A DNA stretch of 64,000 bases from Cedecea neteri. Lineage in GTDB: Bacteria > Pseudomonadota > Gammaproteobacteria > Enterobacterales > Enterobacteriaceae. The number at the start of each line of letters is the position of its first letter. Within the stretch, counting starts at the first letter, position 1. Positions 15,976 to 24,503 of this stretch are shown piece after piece. The position numbers were made by a program, and so were the translations under genes. The notes beneath the pieces were generated by a model. That model had not been told where the DNA came from. It saw nothing but the letters and a program-made list of their open reading frames with translations, and ran no database searches. The stretch covers positions 1,550,001 through 1,614,000 of the forward strand of contig NZ_CP009458.1 of assembly GCF_000758305.1 (NCBI RefSeq). Reading direction: 5' to 3'.

Positions 15976-18035
15976 TTTAACTTCCTGTTAATGACGCAGT
16001 CCTGGCTGGCGGTGAGCTGCCCGGTGTTGCCGTTGACCTGGTAGCCCGGCACCTGGCGTATCTGCGAGAAGTGGCTGGCCAGCGTCCAGGCATCAACGCC
16101 CATGGCATACAGACGCGCTAGAGAGTAGTCATTATTGACGCTGCTTAACGCCTGCTGCATCAGCTGTGGATTGCCGCCGGAAAGCATCGGGATTTCGCTA
16201 AACTGCAAACCTTCCATTTCCAGGCGGTAGTCCGGGCCGTTCACGCCCTGCGAGCTGCGCGAGCTGGCATACAGCTGAGCGCTGCTGCGGCTGCCGGTGC
16301 GCATCGCAATCATCGGTTTGATCAGCGCCACTTCTTCAGAGGTCGCAATGATATAGACCGCATCGACGTTGCCGCTGCTGCCTGCAGTGATTTGCGCATC
16401 AGTAGGTGCAGCCGGAATAGTCAGCCCGCCAATGGTGACGCCTGGTGGCGTATTGGACGGCGTACTTACCGGGGTGCCAGTCAGGGCAATCCCGGAACCG
16501 CTGTTAATGCCGCGCTTCAGGTCGCTCACTGAACCAAATTTCTGCTGCAGTACCAGACCGCCGCCGAGTTTCTGCCATTCGGTAGCAAAGGCTTTCGCCA
16601 CCCGGTCGCCCAGAGCGTTTGAAGGGATCAGCATCAGCGGATTGCGGTGGCTTTGCTGCCAGATGTGATCCGCGGCGTCGCGGGCTTCATCCTCTGGAGA
16701 CAGCGCGAAATAGCAGATGTTAGGGCGATTCTGCACGTTTTCAGGCTGGTTAAGCGCCAGAATATTTAACGGGCTGTTGGTGCTGGCCAACTGGTCAACA
16801 TTGTTTTTTAGCAGCGGGCCAACGACCAGCGTGGCGCCGTCCTGCTGTGCCTGGGCCAGAACTTGAGAGAGCGGCTGGCTGCTAGTGTCGTAAATCTTAA
16901 TTTCTGCCGACGGGTTCGCGGCAACAGATGGTGCGGTTTGCGCGTCTGGCTGGGCAACCGGTGCGGCAGGTGTTGCGGTTTGCGGCGTTGCGGCCTGTGC
17001 CTTCTGGTCTGTCAGATCGCTGACGGACGCGCTTGCCGGACTCACTGCAGCATTAGGATCTGCGGGGGCCTGAGGCTCTTGCGGCTGAGGCTGTTCTTGA
17101 GGCTGAGCAGACTGTTGTTGCGCATTAGGATCTACGGGCTGAGCGGCAGGCTGAACGGCTGCAACCGGTGCGACGCCGTTGTTTTTTGCCGCTTCAAACC
17201 CTTGTTCAATCGCGCGGCCAAACACTGCAGCCTGGCCGTTGAGCGGCAGCAGGAGAGCGATTTTACCAGTTGAGGCCGGTTTGAAGTTTTGAACATTCAC
17301 CAACTGAGTCGGCAGCGTTTTTGAGCCTGGATTATTCGGGTAGCGCGTTTGCCAGTCCTGAATCCCGGCTTTCAGCATGTTAGGATCGTTACGGTTATCG
17401 CTCCAGACGTGCTGCAGATCCAGCCAACCCTGCAGGGTATTTTCGTCGGCGTTAATTACCAGGCTGTTCATTTGCTCTGGGGAGAACTGCGACAGAACCT
17501 GCCAGGTGCCATCAATGTTCTTTTGATGTGCATCGCCTTTCAGCAGCGGTTCCTGAGCAATGTACGCGCGCAGCAGCGCTAAAGACGGGCGTCCCTGAGA
17601 AGCGTCAATCACAGCCTGGTAATAACGGCTCTGTTGGCCCTTGTCGAGTGCGCTCGGATCAATCTTTTCCAGCAGGGCAGAGGCGGCGCTGAAATCTTTC
17701 TGCGCAATCTTCACTTCCGGCACCAGCAGTTGTTGTTCACGAGCTTGAGCATCGTTGAGCTGCTGCGGCAGTTGGTTATACAACGCCACGGCCTGCTGAG
17801 GTTTGCCTTCCTTTAGCAGGGAACGAATGGCGAGTAATTGCCAGTTGGTCTTGCTATCATCTGCACTTTGCTGCATTTGCTGCAGATAGTAAGCGGACCC
17901 GGCGGTGGTGTCGCCCTGCAGCAGCGTGGCGGACTGATCCGGCGCCTGGGTTGAACAGCCGGCAAAAATCAGCGCCGCGAGCAACACAGGCAGGCAGCGC
18001 CCGGCTTTTGAACGATTCAAGGTTGAGGGTAGCAT
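15933..18035 (-). CDS. lpoA: Outer-membrane lipoprotein activator of PBP1a
   Basis: LpoA is an outer-membrane lipoprotein that reaches through the periplasm to activate PBP1a during peptidoglycan synthesis. The 700-residue product starts MLPSTLNRSK, with lipobox LIFAGC (Cys25 in this numbering). It has an N-terminal TPR-like domain and a C-terminal periplasmic-binding-like domain joined by a long Pro/Gln/Ala-rich linker (about residues 290-380), which is longer than in E. coli. The start was chosen by homology; an upstream ATG would add nine unlikely residues. It is divergent from rsmI. Confidence 0.94.
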   Translation of the reverse strand: MLPSTLNRSKAGRCLPVLLAALIFAGCSTQAPDQSATLLQGDTTAGSAYYLQQMQQSADDSKTNWQLLAIRSLLKEGKPQQAVALYNQLPQQLNDAQAREQQLLVPEVKIAQKDFSAASALLEKIDPSALDKGQQSRYYQAVIDASQGRPSLALLRAYIAQEPLLKGDAHQKNIDGTWQVLSQFSPEQMNSLVINADENTLQGWLDLQHVWSDNRNDPNMLKAGIQDWQTRYPNNPGSKTLPTQLVNVQNFKPASTGKIALLLPLNGQAAVFGRAIEQGFEAAKNNGVAPVAAVQPAAQPVDPNAQQQSAQPQEQPQPQEPQAPADPNAAVSPASASVSDLTDQKAQAATPQTATPAAPVAQPDAQTAPSVAANPSAEIKIYDTSSQPLSQVLAQAQQDGATLVVGPLLKNNVDQLASTNSPLNILALNQPENVQNRPNICYFALSPEDEARDAADHIWQQSHRNPLMLIPSNALGDRVAKAFATEWQKLGGGLVLQQKFGSVSDLKRGINSGSGIALTGTPVSTPSNTPPGVTIGGLTIPAAPTDAQITAGSSGNVDAVYIIATSEEVALIKPMIAMRTGSRSSAQLYASSRSSQGVNGPDYRLEMEGLQFSEIPMLSGGNPQLMQQALSSVNNDYSLARLYAMGVDAWTLASHFSQIRQVPGYQVNGNTGQLTASQDCVINRKLNWLQFSQGQIVPVS

Positions 18036-18096
18036 TCTGTATCCAGTGGTTTTATTTCCCAATGTACAATATTAAATCGGCAATACGGATGAAACA

Positions 18097-18963
18097 ATGA
18101 AACAACACGAAACGGCGGCGATTTCAGCCAGTACGCTCTACATCGTCCCGACGCCTATCGGCAACCTCGGGGATATCACCCAGCGGGCCCTCTCGGTGTT
18201 GCAAAGCGTTGATCTGATTGCCGCAGAAGATACCCGTCATACCGGACTTTTGCTGCAGCATTTTGCGATTAATGCGCGACTCTTCGCACTTCACGATCAC
18301 AATGAGCAACAAAAAGCTGAAACGCTGCTGGCGAAGCTGCAGGAAGGCCAAAGCATTGCGCTGGTGTCCGACGCCGGTACGCCGCTGATTAACGACCCGG
18401 GTTACCACCTCGTGCGCACCTGTCGCGAAGCGGGAATTCGCGTCGTGCCGCTTCCTGGCCCATGCGCCGCTATCGCTGCACTCAGCGCCGCTGGCTTGCC
18501 GTCTGACCGCTTTTGCTATGAAGGTTTTCTGCCTGCAAAATCCAAAGGCCGCCGCGATGCGCTGAAGGCGATTGAGCAGGAACCGAGAACGCTGATTTTC
18601 TATGAATCCACCCACCGCCTGCTCGACAGTCTCGATGATATCTGCACGGTGCTGGGCGAATCCCGCTACGTGGTGCTGGCGCGCGAGTTGACCAAAACCT
18701 GGGAGTCGATCCACGGCGCGCCCGTAGGCGAGCTGTTGGCATGGGTGAAGGAAGATGAAAATCGCCGCAAAGGCGAAATGGTGCTGATTGTTGAAGGCTT
18801 TAAAGTCCAAAGCGATGACGAACTGCCCGCCGAAGCGCTACGTACGCTGGCGTTGCTGCAGACAGAGTTGCCGCTGAAAAAGGCGGCAGCGCTTGCCGCT
18901 GAAATTCACGGTGTGAAAAAGAATGCCTTGTACAAATATGCGTTAGAAAACAGCGAGAAGTAG
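18097..18963 (+). CDS. rsmI: 16S rRNA 2'-O-ribose C1402 methyltransferase
   Basis: RsmI methylates the ribose of C1402 in the decoding centre of 16S rRNA using SAM. The 288-residue sequence opens with the family motif TLYIVPTPIGNLGDITQRAL and contains LVSDAGTPLINDPG and LPGPCAAIAALSAAG, the SAM-binding loops of the tetrapyrrole-methylase-like fold. Length and context (divergent from lpoA) are standard. Confidence 0.95.
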   Translation: MKQHETAAISASTLYIVPTPIGNLGDITQRALSVLQSVDLIAAEDTRHTGLLLQHFAINARLFALHDHNEQQKAETLLAKLQEGQSIALVSDAGTPLINDPGYHLVRTCREAGIRVVPLPGPCAAIAALSAAGLPSDRFCYEGFLPAKSKGRRDALKAIEQEPRTLIFYESTHRLLDSLDDICTVLGESRYVVLARELTKTWESIHGAPVGELLAWVKEDENRRKGEMVLIVEGFKVQSDDELPAEALRTLALLQTELPLKKAAALAAEIHGVKKNALYKYALENSEK

Positions 18964-19075
18964 TTTTCTCGAGCCGGCTCCTGGTTTTCACATCGCAACG
19001 CGGTTAGCGTTTAAAAAACGAACTCCCTGGTGTTAATTTGTGCATGACTGAATGACTTTAAGGGAGTTAAAGTTT

Positions 19076-19708
19076 ATGCCGGTATTGATACCAGGAGATT
19101 CAAGGATGGTCGTTTACCCCATCAGTTACAGCCCTGCAGCATTAGAAAGAGCATTCGAGATTTCTGGAACCACGGAAATTCTTGGTGAACCCGCTTTAAT
19201 CATTTTTCGCAGAGATAAAACTGCGGCGGCGATTATCTATGCTGAACCGACTCTTGATGACAACAACGAACTTCGCCATCTCGTGGTAGCTAAGTTGGAT
19301 CTTGTTCCTCGTAAAAGCACCAGGCAGGAAGAATCTATTGTTGCCGTGAAGCGCTACTGGGAAGCGAAAGCCGTGACTCAGGTTGAGGGGGTGGTTGTGG
19401 AGAGCCCGGCACGTGATACGCGAGTCGCAACTACGCTTTATGAGCATCTTATCCTGGCTAAGGATCTGATCTTAATGAGCGATCATGAGCAGTACTCTGG
19501 GGGGCAGGGAATTTGGCGGCGTATTGCACGTTCATCGAAGCACGTTAAGGTGTTTGTGCTGAATACCGAGAATGGGCACTTCTATCCCTATGACGGAGAG
19601 CGTGTTTGCTATGACGGTGAAAGCATTCCTGAATCTGAGATTTGGAGCCTGTCTCCTGATGAATCCCGCCGTGGTATTGTGCTGGTGGCAGAGAAGGCTT
19701 GTGAATAA
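19076..19708 (+). CDS. Unrecognised protein, about 200-210 residues
   Basis: I do not recognise this family. The product is soluble, has no signal or membrane segment and looks like a mixed alpha/beta protein. Notable stretches are ALIIFRRDKTAAAIIYAE, LILAKDLILMSDHEQYSGGQGIWRRIAR and NGHFYPYDGERVCYDGE. Candidate starts are 19052, 19076 (GGGAG nine bases upstream) and 19106 (AGGAG eight bases upstream, beginning MVVYPISYS). Codon use is ordinary to slightly AT-rich compared with its neighbours. It sits alone between rsmI and the aga cluster, where E. coli carries the yra fimbrial genes, so it is probably acquired. A strong terminator follows. Confidence 0.6.
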   Translation: MPVLIPGDSRMVVYPISYSPAALERAFEISGTTEILGEPALIIFRRDKTAAAIIYAEPTLDDNNELRHLVVAKLDLVPRKSTRQEESIVAVKRYWEAKAVTQVEGVVVESPARDTRVATTLYEHLILAKDLILMSDHEQYSGGQGIWRRIARSSKHVKVFVLNTENGHFYPYDGERVCYDGESIPESEIWSLSPDESRRGIVLVAEKACE

Positions 19709-19718
19709 CAGCGTGAAT

Positions 19719-19742
19719 AAGGCCCGATATATTCGGGCCTTA
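19719..19742. terminator. Bidirectional terminator
   Basis: Stem AAGGCCCGA / TCGGGCCTT with a short loop, followed by a T-containing tail on the plus strand. It separates the convergent unrecognised gene and the glycosidase gene and can serve both. Confidence 0.75.
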
Positions 19743-19750
19743 TGATTTTG

Positions 19751-21640
19751 TTAGTTTACCGGCGTTGCCTCAATCACCAGCGTTTCCAGCGGTTTCAGCG
19801 TCACAACCAGCGGCTTGCGGTAGTCGTTGGTTAATGTTCCGTTCTTGCCGTAAACCTGCTTCAGCGTAAAGCGCGTGGCCTCGCCGTTCGGCACTTCAAA
19901 GCTCTTACTCAGGTCGAGATAGTAGCTTTGCGGCTTATCCGACGGGTTCCGCAGGCCCAATATCGCTTTCTCTTTACTCCACGATGCCCAGCCGTAAACC
20001 TCAAGCTGCGTCGGGTCGCCGCCAACCCAGTGGCTGTCGACCAGCACGCTGCTGTTCGCCCTTGACCACTTCGCCGCGTCGGCAAGCGTGTCCCATTTGG
20101 CGTTGTTCAGCATTGACGGCGTGATGTACAGCTCCTGCAGCTGCGTGCCGGTGGCGAAGTAGCTCCAGGCCTGGTCCGCAAAATCCTGGTCCGTTTGTAC
20201 TTTTTCCAGCCCAAAATAAGCATGTTCGGCGCTGACGATACCGTGATACATCAGTGAGTTAATCGGGAACAGTGGACCTTTACGCACGATGGAGCGATAA
20301 GTTTCCGCGTCGCGATAGGTTATCCACTGTTGCACCGGCGAACCTTTGCCATAAACGTTGATGTCATCGCCCTGGCGCCAGATGGAGTCGGCGTAGAACA
20401 GCCAGGAGGGGCTGGCATTGGTACCTGTTGTCAGGTTTATAAACAGGTCTTTGTTGGCGGCGCGCATGTTCTTGATAAGCTCGATAGAAGCATCAAAATC
20501 AGAGGCGTAGGGGCTGCCCTTGATGTACGAGTTGGCGTTGCCCATGCCGTCGAGCTTAAACGAGGTGATATGTTCGTTTTTGATAAGCCCGATGATTTGC
20601 TGATTAAAATTGCGGAAGTAGTTGGGGCCTGAGAGGGCAAATTTGCCGTCCACGGTTTCAAAGCCGTTCTCTTTGGCGTGTGAAACGCGCACGTCGCGTG
20701 GTTTGTTATAGCCACCCCATGGTGAGAGCCACAGCCCAACGGAAGTATGCAAACTGTCTGCTTTTTCTTTGATAACACCAAATCCGTGCTTAAACGCCGG
20801 GCCAAATAGCCACTTCCCGGTCAAATCGTCCCAGCCGTCATCCAGCAGGAAGCCGTCGAGCTTCACGCTCCGCTTGCTTATCAGTTCGCTGGCGTATTCA
20901 TCCATGCGGGTCAGCACGTCCTTCTCGGTGTAGGGCGTAAAGAAACCGATGTCCATCCAGCTGTTGTAGTGCAGATAGGGCTGGTAAGGGCGCGGGCGCA
21001 TGGCGTTGATAAATTCATTAAAGCTACGGCGAAGCTGGTCTGTTGCTTCAAACGTGCCGAAGTAGACCGTATAGGTCACCGGGGCATCGGTTTTAATCGG
21101 CGTTTTGAGTTCAACATTCAGATTAGTGGTGGTTTCGTAGGCGTAGGTATTCACGATCGGTTTTTGCGGCAGCATATAGAAACTGTCCGCCACGATGGGG
21201 GAACTGTTGATGGCGCCGCTGACATAAGGTGCCTGAGCCTGGCCTTTGGTTGGGAAGAAGGTGATCTTCGCGACTTCTCGAGGCTGGCCTTTGGCCTGCA
21301 GCGTATAGTCTACCGCCGCGTATTTGCCCTTCAGCAGCTTCAGGGTCACGTTGACCGAGAAATCGTCCCGCTCGTAATCAATCTGAATGGCATCTGCGGT
21401 TTTGCTGACGTTTTTGATTTTAAAGTCGGCGGTATGGATAACTTTTTCGTCCGGCAGCGTCAGGAAAAATAGCTCGATGGGTGCCAGTTTATGGTCGGAC
21501 AGCTGGTCTTTCACCACTACCGCCGAGCCTGAATCGTCGAAAGAGACGGCAAGGTTGGTGTTTTCCAACTGGTACTGAGCCGCCAGCGCGGCGTTGCTCA
21601 TGAACATAATAAGCAGGGAGCTTTTTATTATTGTCTTCAT
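19751..21640 (-). CDS. Exported GH36-like glycosidase (alpha-galactosidase / alpha-N-acetylgalactosaminidase type)
   Basis: A 629-residue protein with a signal peptide (LLIMFMSNAALAAQ, cleavage near residue 20), an N-terminal beta domain, and a TIM barrel typical of clan GH-D. Visible motifs are GFLLDDGWDD (about 263-272), SFKLDGMGN with probable nucleophile D364, and WRQGDDINV with probable acid/base D425 or D426. It ends the aga operon, 22 bases after kbaY, so it likely releases GalNAc or galactose from oligosaccharides in the periplasm to feed the PTS. Exact specificity cannot be read from the sequence. Confidence 0.75.
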   Translation of the reverse strand: MKTIIKSSLLIMFMSNAALAAQYQLENTNLAVSFDDSGSAVVVKDQLSDHKLAPIELFFLTLPDEKVIHTADFKIKNVSKTADAIQIDYERDDFSVNVTLKLLKGKYAAVDYTLQAKGQPREVAKITFFPTKGQAQAPYVSGAINSSPIVADSFYMLPQKPIVNTYAYETTTNLNVELKTPIKTDAPVTYTVYFGTFEATDQLRRSFNEFINAMRPRPYQPYLHYNSWMDIGFFTPYTEKDVLTRMDEYASELISKRSVKLDGFLLDDGWDDLTGKWLFGPAFKHGFGVIKEKADSLHTSVGLWLSPWGGYNKPRDVRVSHAKENGFETVDGKFALSGPNYFRNFNQQIIGLIKNEHITSFKLDGMGNANSYIKGSPYASDFDASIELIKNMRAANKDLFINLTTGTNASPSWLFYADSIWRQGDDINVYGKGSPVQQWITYRDAETYRSIVRKGPLFPINSLMYHGIVSAEHAYFGLEKVQTDQDFADQAWSYFATGTQLQELYITPSMLNNAKWDTLADAAKWSRANSSVLVDSHWVGGDPTQLEVYGWASWSKEKAILGLRNPSDKPQSYYLDLSKSFEVPNGEATRFTLKQVYGKNGTLTNDYRKPLVVTLKPLETLVIEATPVN

Positions 21641-21662
21641 CAGAGGTCCTTACGTCAGAGAG

Positions 21663-22541
21663 TTAAAGCGCCGCTGCTGATTCCGGCAGCAACTTATTCG
21701 CCGAGCCGCATACAGCGACTTTGCTACGCACCACTTCTTTCATCGCGTCCATGCCGACGCGCATGTAAAAGCGTGGGTCGTTGCCTTCCGGGTTAGCGCC
21801 AAACCATTCTTTCACCGCTGCGGCGAAGGCGATTTTTAATTCCGTGGCGACATTCACTTTGCAGACGCCAAGCTCGATGGCGCGGCGAACAAACTCGTCA
21901 GGCACGTCACTCGCGCCGTGCAGCACTAGCGGGATGCTGACGATGTCGCGGATCTCGCCCAGCCGTTTGAAGTCTATTTTCGGGCGTTTGGTATACAGGC
22001 CGTGCGCGGTGCCGATGGCAACCGCCAGGCTATCGACGCCGGTGAGCTCGACAAAACGGCGGGCCTCTTGCGGATCGGTCAGAAAAGCGCTTTCTTCATC
22101 CACATCCATGTCGTCTTCCACGCCGCCCAGACGGCCCAGTTCGGCCTCGACGCTGCAGTCGTTGCGGTGGCAAAACTCGACTACGGATCTCACCAACTTC
22201 ACGTTGTCAGCAAAGGGGAAGTGGCTGCCGTCAATCATGGCGCTGCGCACGCCCGCGTTAACTTTGCGGCTGATGTCCGCCAGGCTTTCGTGATGATCGA
22301 GGTGCAGCGCCAGTGGTATGCCGTAGCTTTCGGAATAGGCGTGGCACAGCGCGTAAATCTCTTCGAAAGCGATATGTTTAAAAGTGCCCGGTGTACCGGC
22401 GAGGATCACCGGGGAATGCAGTTCTTTGCATACTTCAAGAATCGCCTGGATGGTTTCGGCATTGTGGATATTAAACGCTGGTACCGCATAGCCTCTGGCC
22501 TGCGCGTCCTGAAGCAGATACTTCGTGGAGATAATGCTCAT
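21663..22541 (-). CDS. kbaY: D-tagatose-1,6-bisphosphate aldolase, catalytic subunit
   Basis: Class II zinc aldolase that splits tagatose 1,6-bisphosphate into DHAP and glyceraldehyde 3-phosphate at the end of the GalNAc pathway. The 292 residues are nearly identical to my memory of E. coli KbaY, including LHLDHHESL, the acidic EAELGRLGGVEDD and LHGASDVP. A short C-terminal extension (LLPESAAAL) differs from E. coli. It works with KbaZ, encoded at the other end of the operon. agaS lies ten bases upstream. Confidence 0.95.
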   Translation of the reverse strand: MSIISTKYLLQDAQARGYAVPAFNIHNAETIQAILEVCKELHSPVILAGTPGTFKHIAFEEIYALCHAYSESYGIPLALHLDHHESLADISRKVNAGVRSAMIDGSHFPFADNVKLVRSVVEFCHRNDCSVEAELGRLGGVEDDMDVDEESAFLTDPQEARRFVELTGVDSLAVAIGTAHGLYTKRPKIDFKRLGEIRDIVSIPLVLHGASDVPDEFVRRAIELGVCKVNVATELKIAFAAAVKEWFGANPEGNDPRFYMRVGMDAMKEVVRSKVAVCGSANKLLPESAAAL

Positions 22542-22551
22542 GATGAACCTC

Positions 22552-23709
22552 TCAGCCTTTCCAGGGATGAATGACGACGCCTTTAACTACGCGGTTAACC
22601 GTGCCGCTGGCGGAGGGCGTGTCCGGCGTAATGCCTGCTTTAACAGAGGAGGTGAGGGCGAAAACCTGGGCATACATCAGGAAGCAAAACGCCTGCTCAA
22701 CATCGAGGAACGTGCGATCTGCCGCAGGCATCAGGATGTGAGGACCTGATGTGATTTCAGGGCTGATGGAGGCTGAAATGGCGATCGTTTGCATGGCCAG
22801 GCCGTCGCGGCGCAGCTCCGCCAGAAGATCCAGATCGTACTGGCGAGTGTACGGATCGCTTGAGACCAGCACGATCGCCAGCGTTTTATTATTGACCAGG
22901 GATTTTGGACCGTGCCTGAAGCCGGTGGGTGTGTCATAAAACGCCGCCAGCTTGCCAGCAGTGAGCTCAAGCACCTTCAAAGAGGCTTCTCGCGCCACGC
23001 CCTGCAAGCCACCGCTGCCAAGGTAGACCACGCGTTCGTAGGGAAGATCGCCAAACGGGATTTCGCTGAAATCGCCTTGTGAATGAATGATTTGGGCACA
23101 GCGGTGAGCGACATCCTGAAATGACTGCGTGTTGATAACGTCCGGGGCGAAAACCCCAAGGCAGCTGGCCATCATGGTCGTGATGCTGCTCGTCATAGCA
23201 AAACCACGATCGTGAGTTTCCGCAGGCATCAGCAGCGGCAGTGAACGGTTGTCCTCCAGCGCGCTGCGGTAGAGGCTACCGCCCTCGTTACAGGTGATGG
23301 TTATGTGATAGCAGGATTTCACGAGCTGGTTGGCAAGTTCCACCGCCGCCACGCTCTCGGGGCTGTTACCGGAGCGAGCGAAGGAAACCAGCAGCGTGGG
23401 CTGTTCAGGGGAGAGATAGTCCAGCGGATTGGTCACCAGATCCGTAGTCGGCACGGCAACAAACTGTTTGCCGGTGTGACGAGACAGCCACGGTGCAATG
23501 ATGTCGCCGATAAATGCCGAGGTCCCAGCACCAGTAAGGATAATTTTTAACTTGTCGTTCGCAAGTAGCGGATTAAGGAAGGCGGCGATCTCGTCGCGCG
23601 TGCGGTCTATCTGTTGTAGGGAACGGATCCAGCTCACGGGCTGCTGGCGGATCTCTTTTTCAGTCCAGGTCGTGTGGCTGCGATCTGTGGCCGTGGAAGT
23701 TTCACTCAT
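22552..23709 (-). CDS. agaS: Galactosamine-6-phosphate deaminase/isomerase AgaS
   Basis: AgaS converts galactosamine 6-phosphate to tagatose 6-phosphate and ammonia. The 385-residue protein has two SIS domains (about residues 35-190 and 205-365), with ILTGAGTSAFIGD and LLVSFARSGNSPES as phosphosugar-binding loops. It heads the distal transcription unit agaS-kbaY-glycosidase, which has its own promoter region with AgaR-type sites, as in E. coli. Confidence 0.93.
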   Translation of the reverse strand: MSETSTATDRSHTTWTEKEIRQQPVSWIRSLQQIDRTRDEIAAFLNPLLANDKLKIILTGAGTSAFIGDIIAPWLSRHTGKQFVAVPTTDLVTNPLDYLSPEQPTLLVSFARSGNSPESVAAVELANQLVKSCYHITITCNEGGSLYRSALEDNRSLPLLMPAETHDRGFAMTSSITTMMASCLGVFAPDVINTQSFQDVAHRCAQIIHSQGDFSEIPFGDLPYERVVYLGSGGLQGVAREASLKVLELTAGKLAAFYDTPTGFRHGPKSLVNNKTLAIVLVSSDPYTRQYDLDLLAELRRDGLAMQTIAISASISPEITSGPHILMPAADRTFLDVEQAFCFLMYAQVFALTSSVKAGITPDTPSASGTVNRVVKGVVIHPWKG

Positions 23710-23758
23710 GACTCAGTCCTTAGCATTACAGCGTCAGATGTCGGCTTTTTATCGCCAT

Positions 23759-23782
23759 AATCTTTCGTTTTGTTTCATTTGA
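23759..23782 (+). promoter_or_regulatory. AgaR-type operator, agaS proximal
   Basis: Core TTTCGTTTTGTTTCATTTGA fits the AgaR consensus as I recall it (TTTC-R-TTT-Y-R-TTT-Y) at nearly every position. It lies 50 bases upstream of the agaS start. Confidence 0.62.
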
Positions 23783-23836
23783 TGGTTTACAGTGCTTTAT
23801 GAAAATTTATAGAAAGGAATCGACAAGATCAACATG

Positions 23837-23860
23837 CAAAATGAAATAAAACGAAAATCA
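23837..23860 (-). promoter_or_regulatory. AgaR-type operator, agaS distal
   Basis: On the minus strand it reads TTTCGTTTTATTTCATTTTG, the best match to the AgaR consensus in this window. It is opposite in orientation to the proximal site and about 55 bases away from it. Confidence 0.62.
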
Positions 23861-23924
23861 TGACGCAGATCTTCGTTTGTGTCTAACATATTGTTTTTAA
23901 TGATTTTAATTGAAAATAAAACAA

Positions 23925-23971
23925 TTAAGAAAAGAAAAAGAAAGGCCCGTAGCGGATCTCGCCACAGGCCA
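23925..23971 (-). terminator. Terminator after agaF
   Basis: On the minus strand GGCCTGTGGCG pairs with CGCTACGGGCC (two G-U pairs) over a five-base loop and is followed by TTTCTTTTTCTTTT. This ends the kbaZ-agaVWEF transcript. Confidence 0.8.
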
Positions 23972-24056
23972 AAGTGATGCATAATGAAAGCAGCAGGAGC
24001 CGCCGCCTGCATTAAACGGGGGGCGAAACTGGAGATGAGCAATCCGATCTTTTACT

Positions 24057-24491
24057 TCAGATGCCTTCTTCGCTGGCTTCCGTTGCCCGGTGGCGCGCCA
24101 TCTCGTCGACCAGGCTGGTCAGGCCGCGATGCCCGCATTCCAGCGCCATCCGGCGAAACTCGCTGCCGTTTAGCCCTTCGCGCTCCAGTACCATCTCCAG
24201 CAGTAGCTGCAGATTGACGCCTGTAACGACCTCGCGTCCCGGCTTCTCAAGCGCCAGCGTCGAGGCAACACGAAAAGGCGTGCCACCCAGCAAATCCGTC
24301 AGAAAGACCAAACCTTCGCGTTCATCCAACTGGCCGATAGCGGCTTGAAATTGTTCCGTCAGCCGTGCGGTGGAGGAGGTTTCTGGAAAGTCGATGGCAA
24401 TAATCTGCGGCTGCTCGCCGAGGATCTGCTTCATTGCCTGCTCCATCCCACTGGCAAAGCCTCCGTGGCCGCTCAAAATGATGCTTAACAT
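24057..24491 (-). CDS. agaF: PTS EIIA component, N-acetylgalactosamine type
   Basis: A 144-residue mannose-family EIIA. The phosphorylated histidine is H9 in ILSGHGGFASG. It receives phosphate from HPr and passes it to AgaV. FLTDLLGGTPFRVAS is the usual family motif. It lies 12 bases after the EIID gene and ends the proximal aga transcript. The acid-rich C-terminus (ATEASEEGI) is unremarkable. Confidence 0.93.
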   Translation of the reverse strand: MLSIILSGHGGFASGMEQAMKQILGEQPQIIAIDFPETSSTARLTEQFQAAIGQLDEREGLVFLTDLLGGTPFRVASTLALEKPGREVVTGVNLQLLLEMVLEREGLNGSEFRRMALECGHRGLTSLVDEMARHRATEASEEGI

Positions 24492-24503
24492 CTGCTTTTC
24501 TCC

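Larger units (their letters stand above)
23710..24056 (-). promoter_or_regulatory. agaF-agaS intergenic region: terminator, promoter and two AgaR-type operators
   Basis: In E. coli this slot holds agaA (GalNAc-6-phosphate deacetylase); here it is 347 bases without a recognisable gene or agaA remnant. On the minus strand, agaF is followed by a strong terminator (stem at 23944-23970 with GGCC ends, then a T-rich run to about 23925). Next come two AgaR-type sites, 23837-23860 (minus orientation) and 23759-23782 (plus orientation), that fit the published TTTCRTTTYRTTTY core. agaS therefore probably has an AgaR-controlled promoter of its own. An 81-codon frame inside is not credible. Confidence 0.7.

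Noticed and set aside
22002..22574. 190-codon frame antisense to kbaY
   Set aside because: kbaY on the other strand is nearly identical to a known enzyme, so this frame is a shadow.
23797..24042. 81-codon frame in the agaF-agaS gap, considered as an agaA remnant or small membrane protein
   Set aside because: It shows no AgaA motifs, runs through the agaF terminator and operator, and has no ribosome site.
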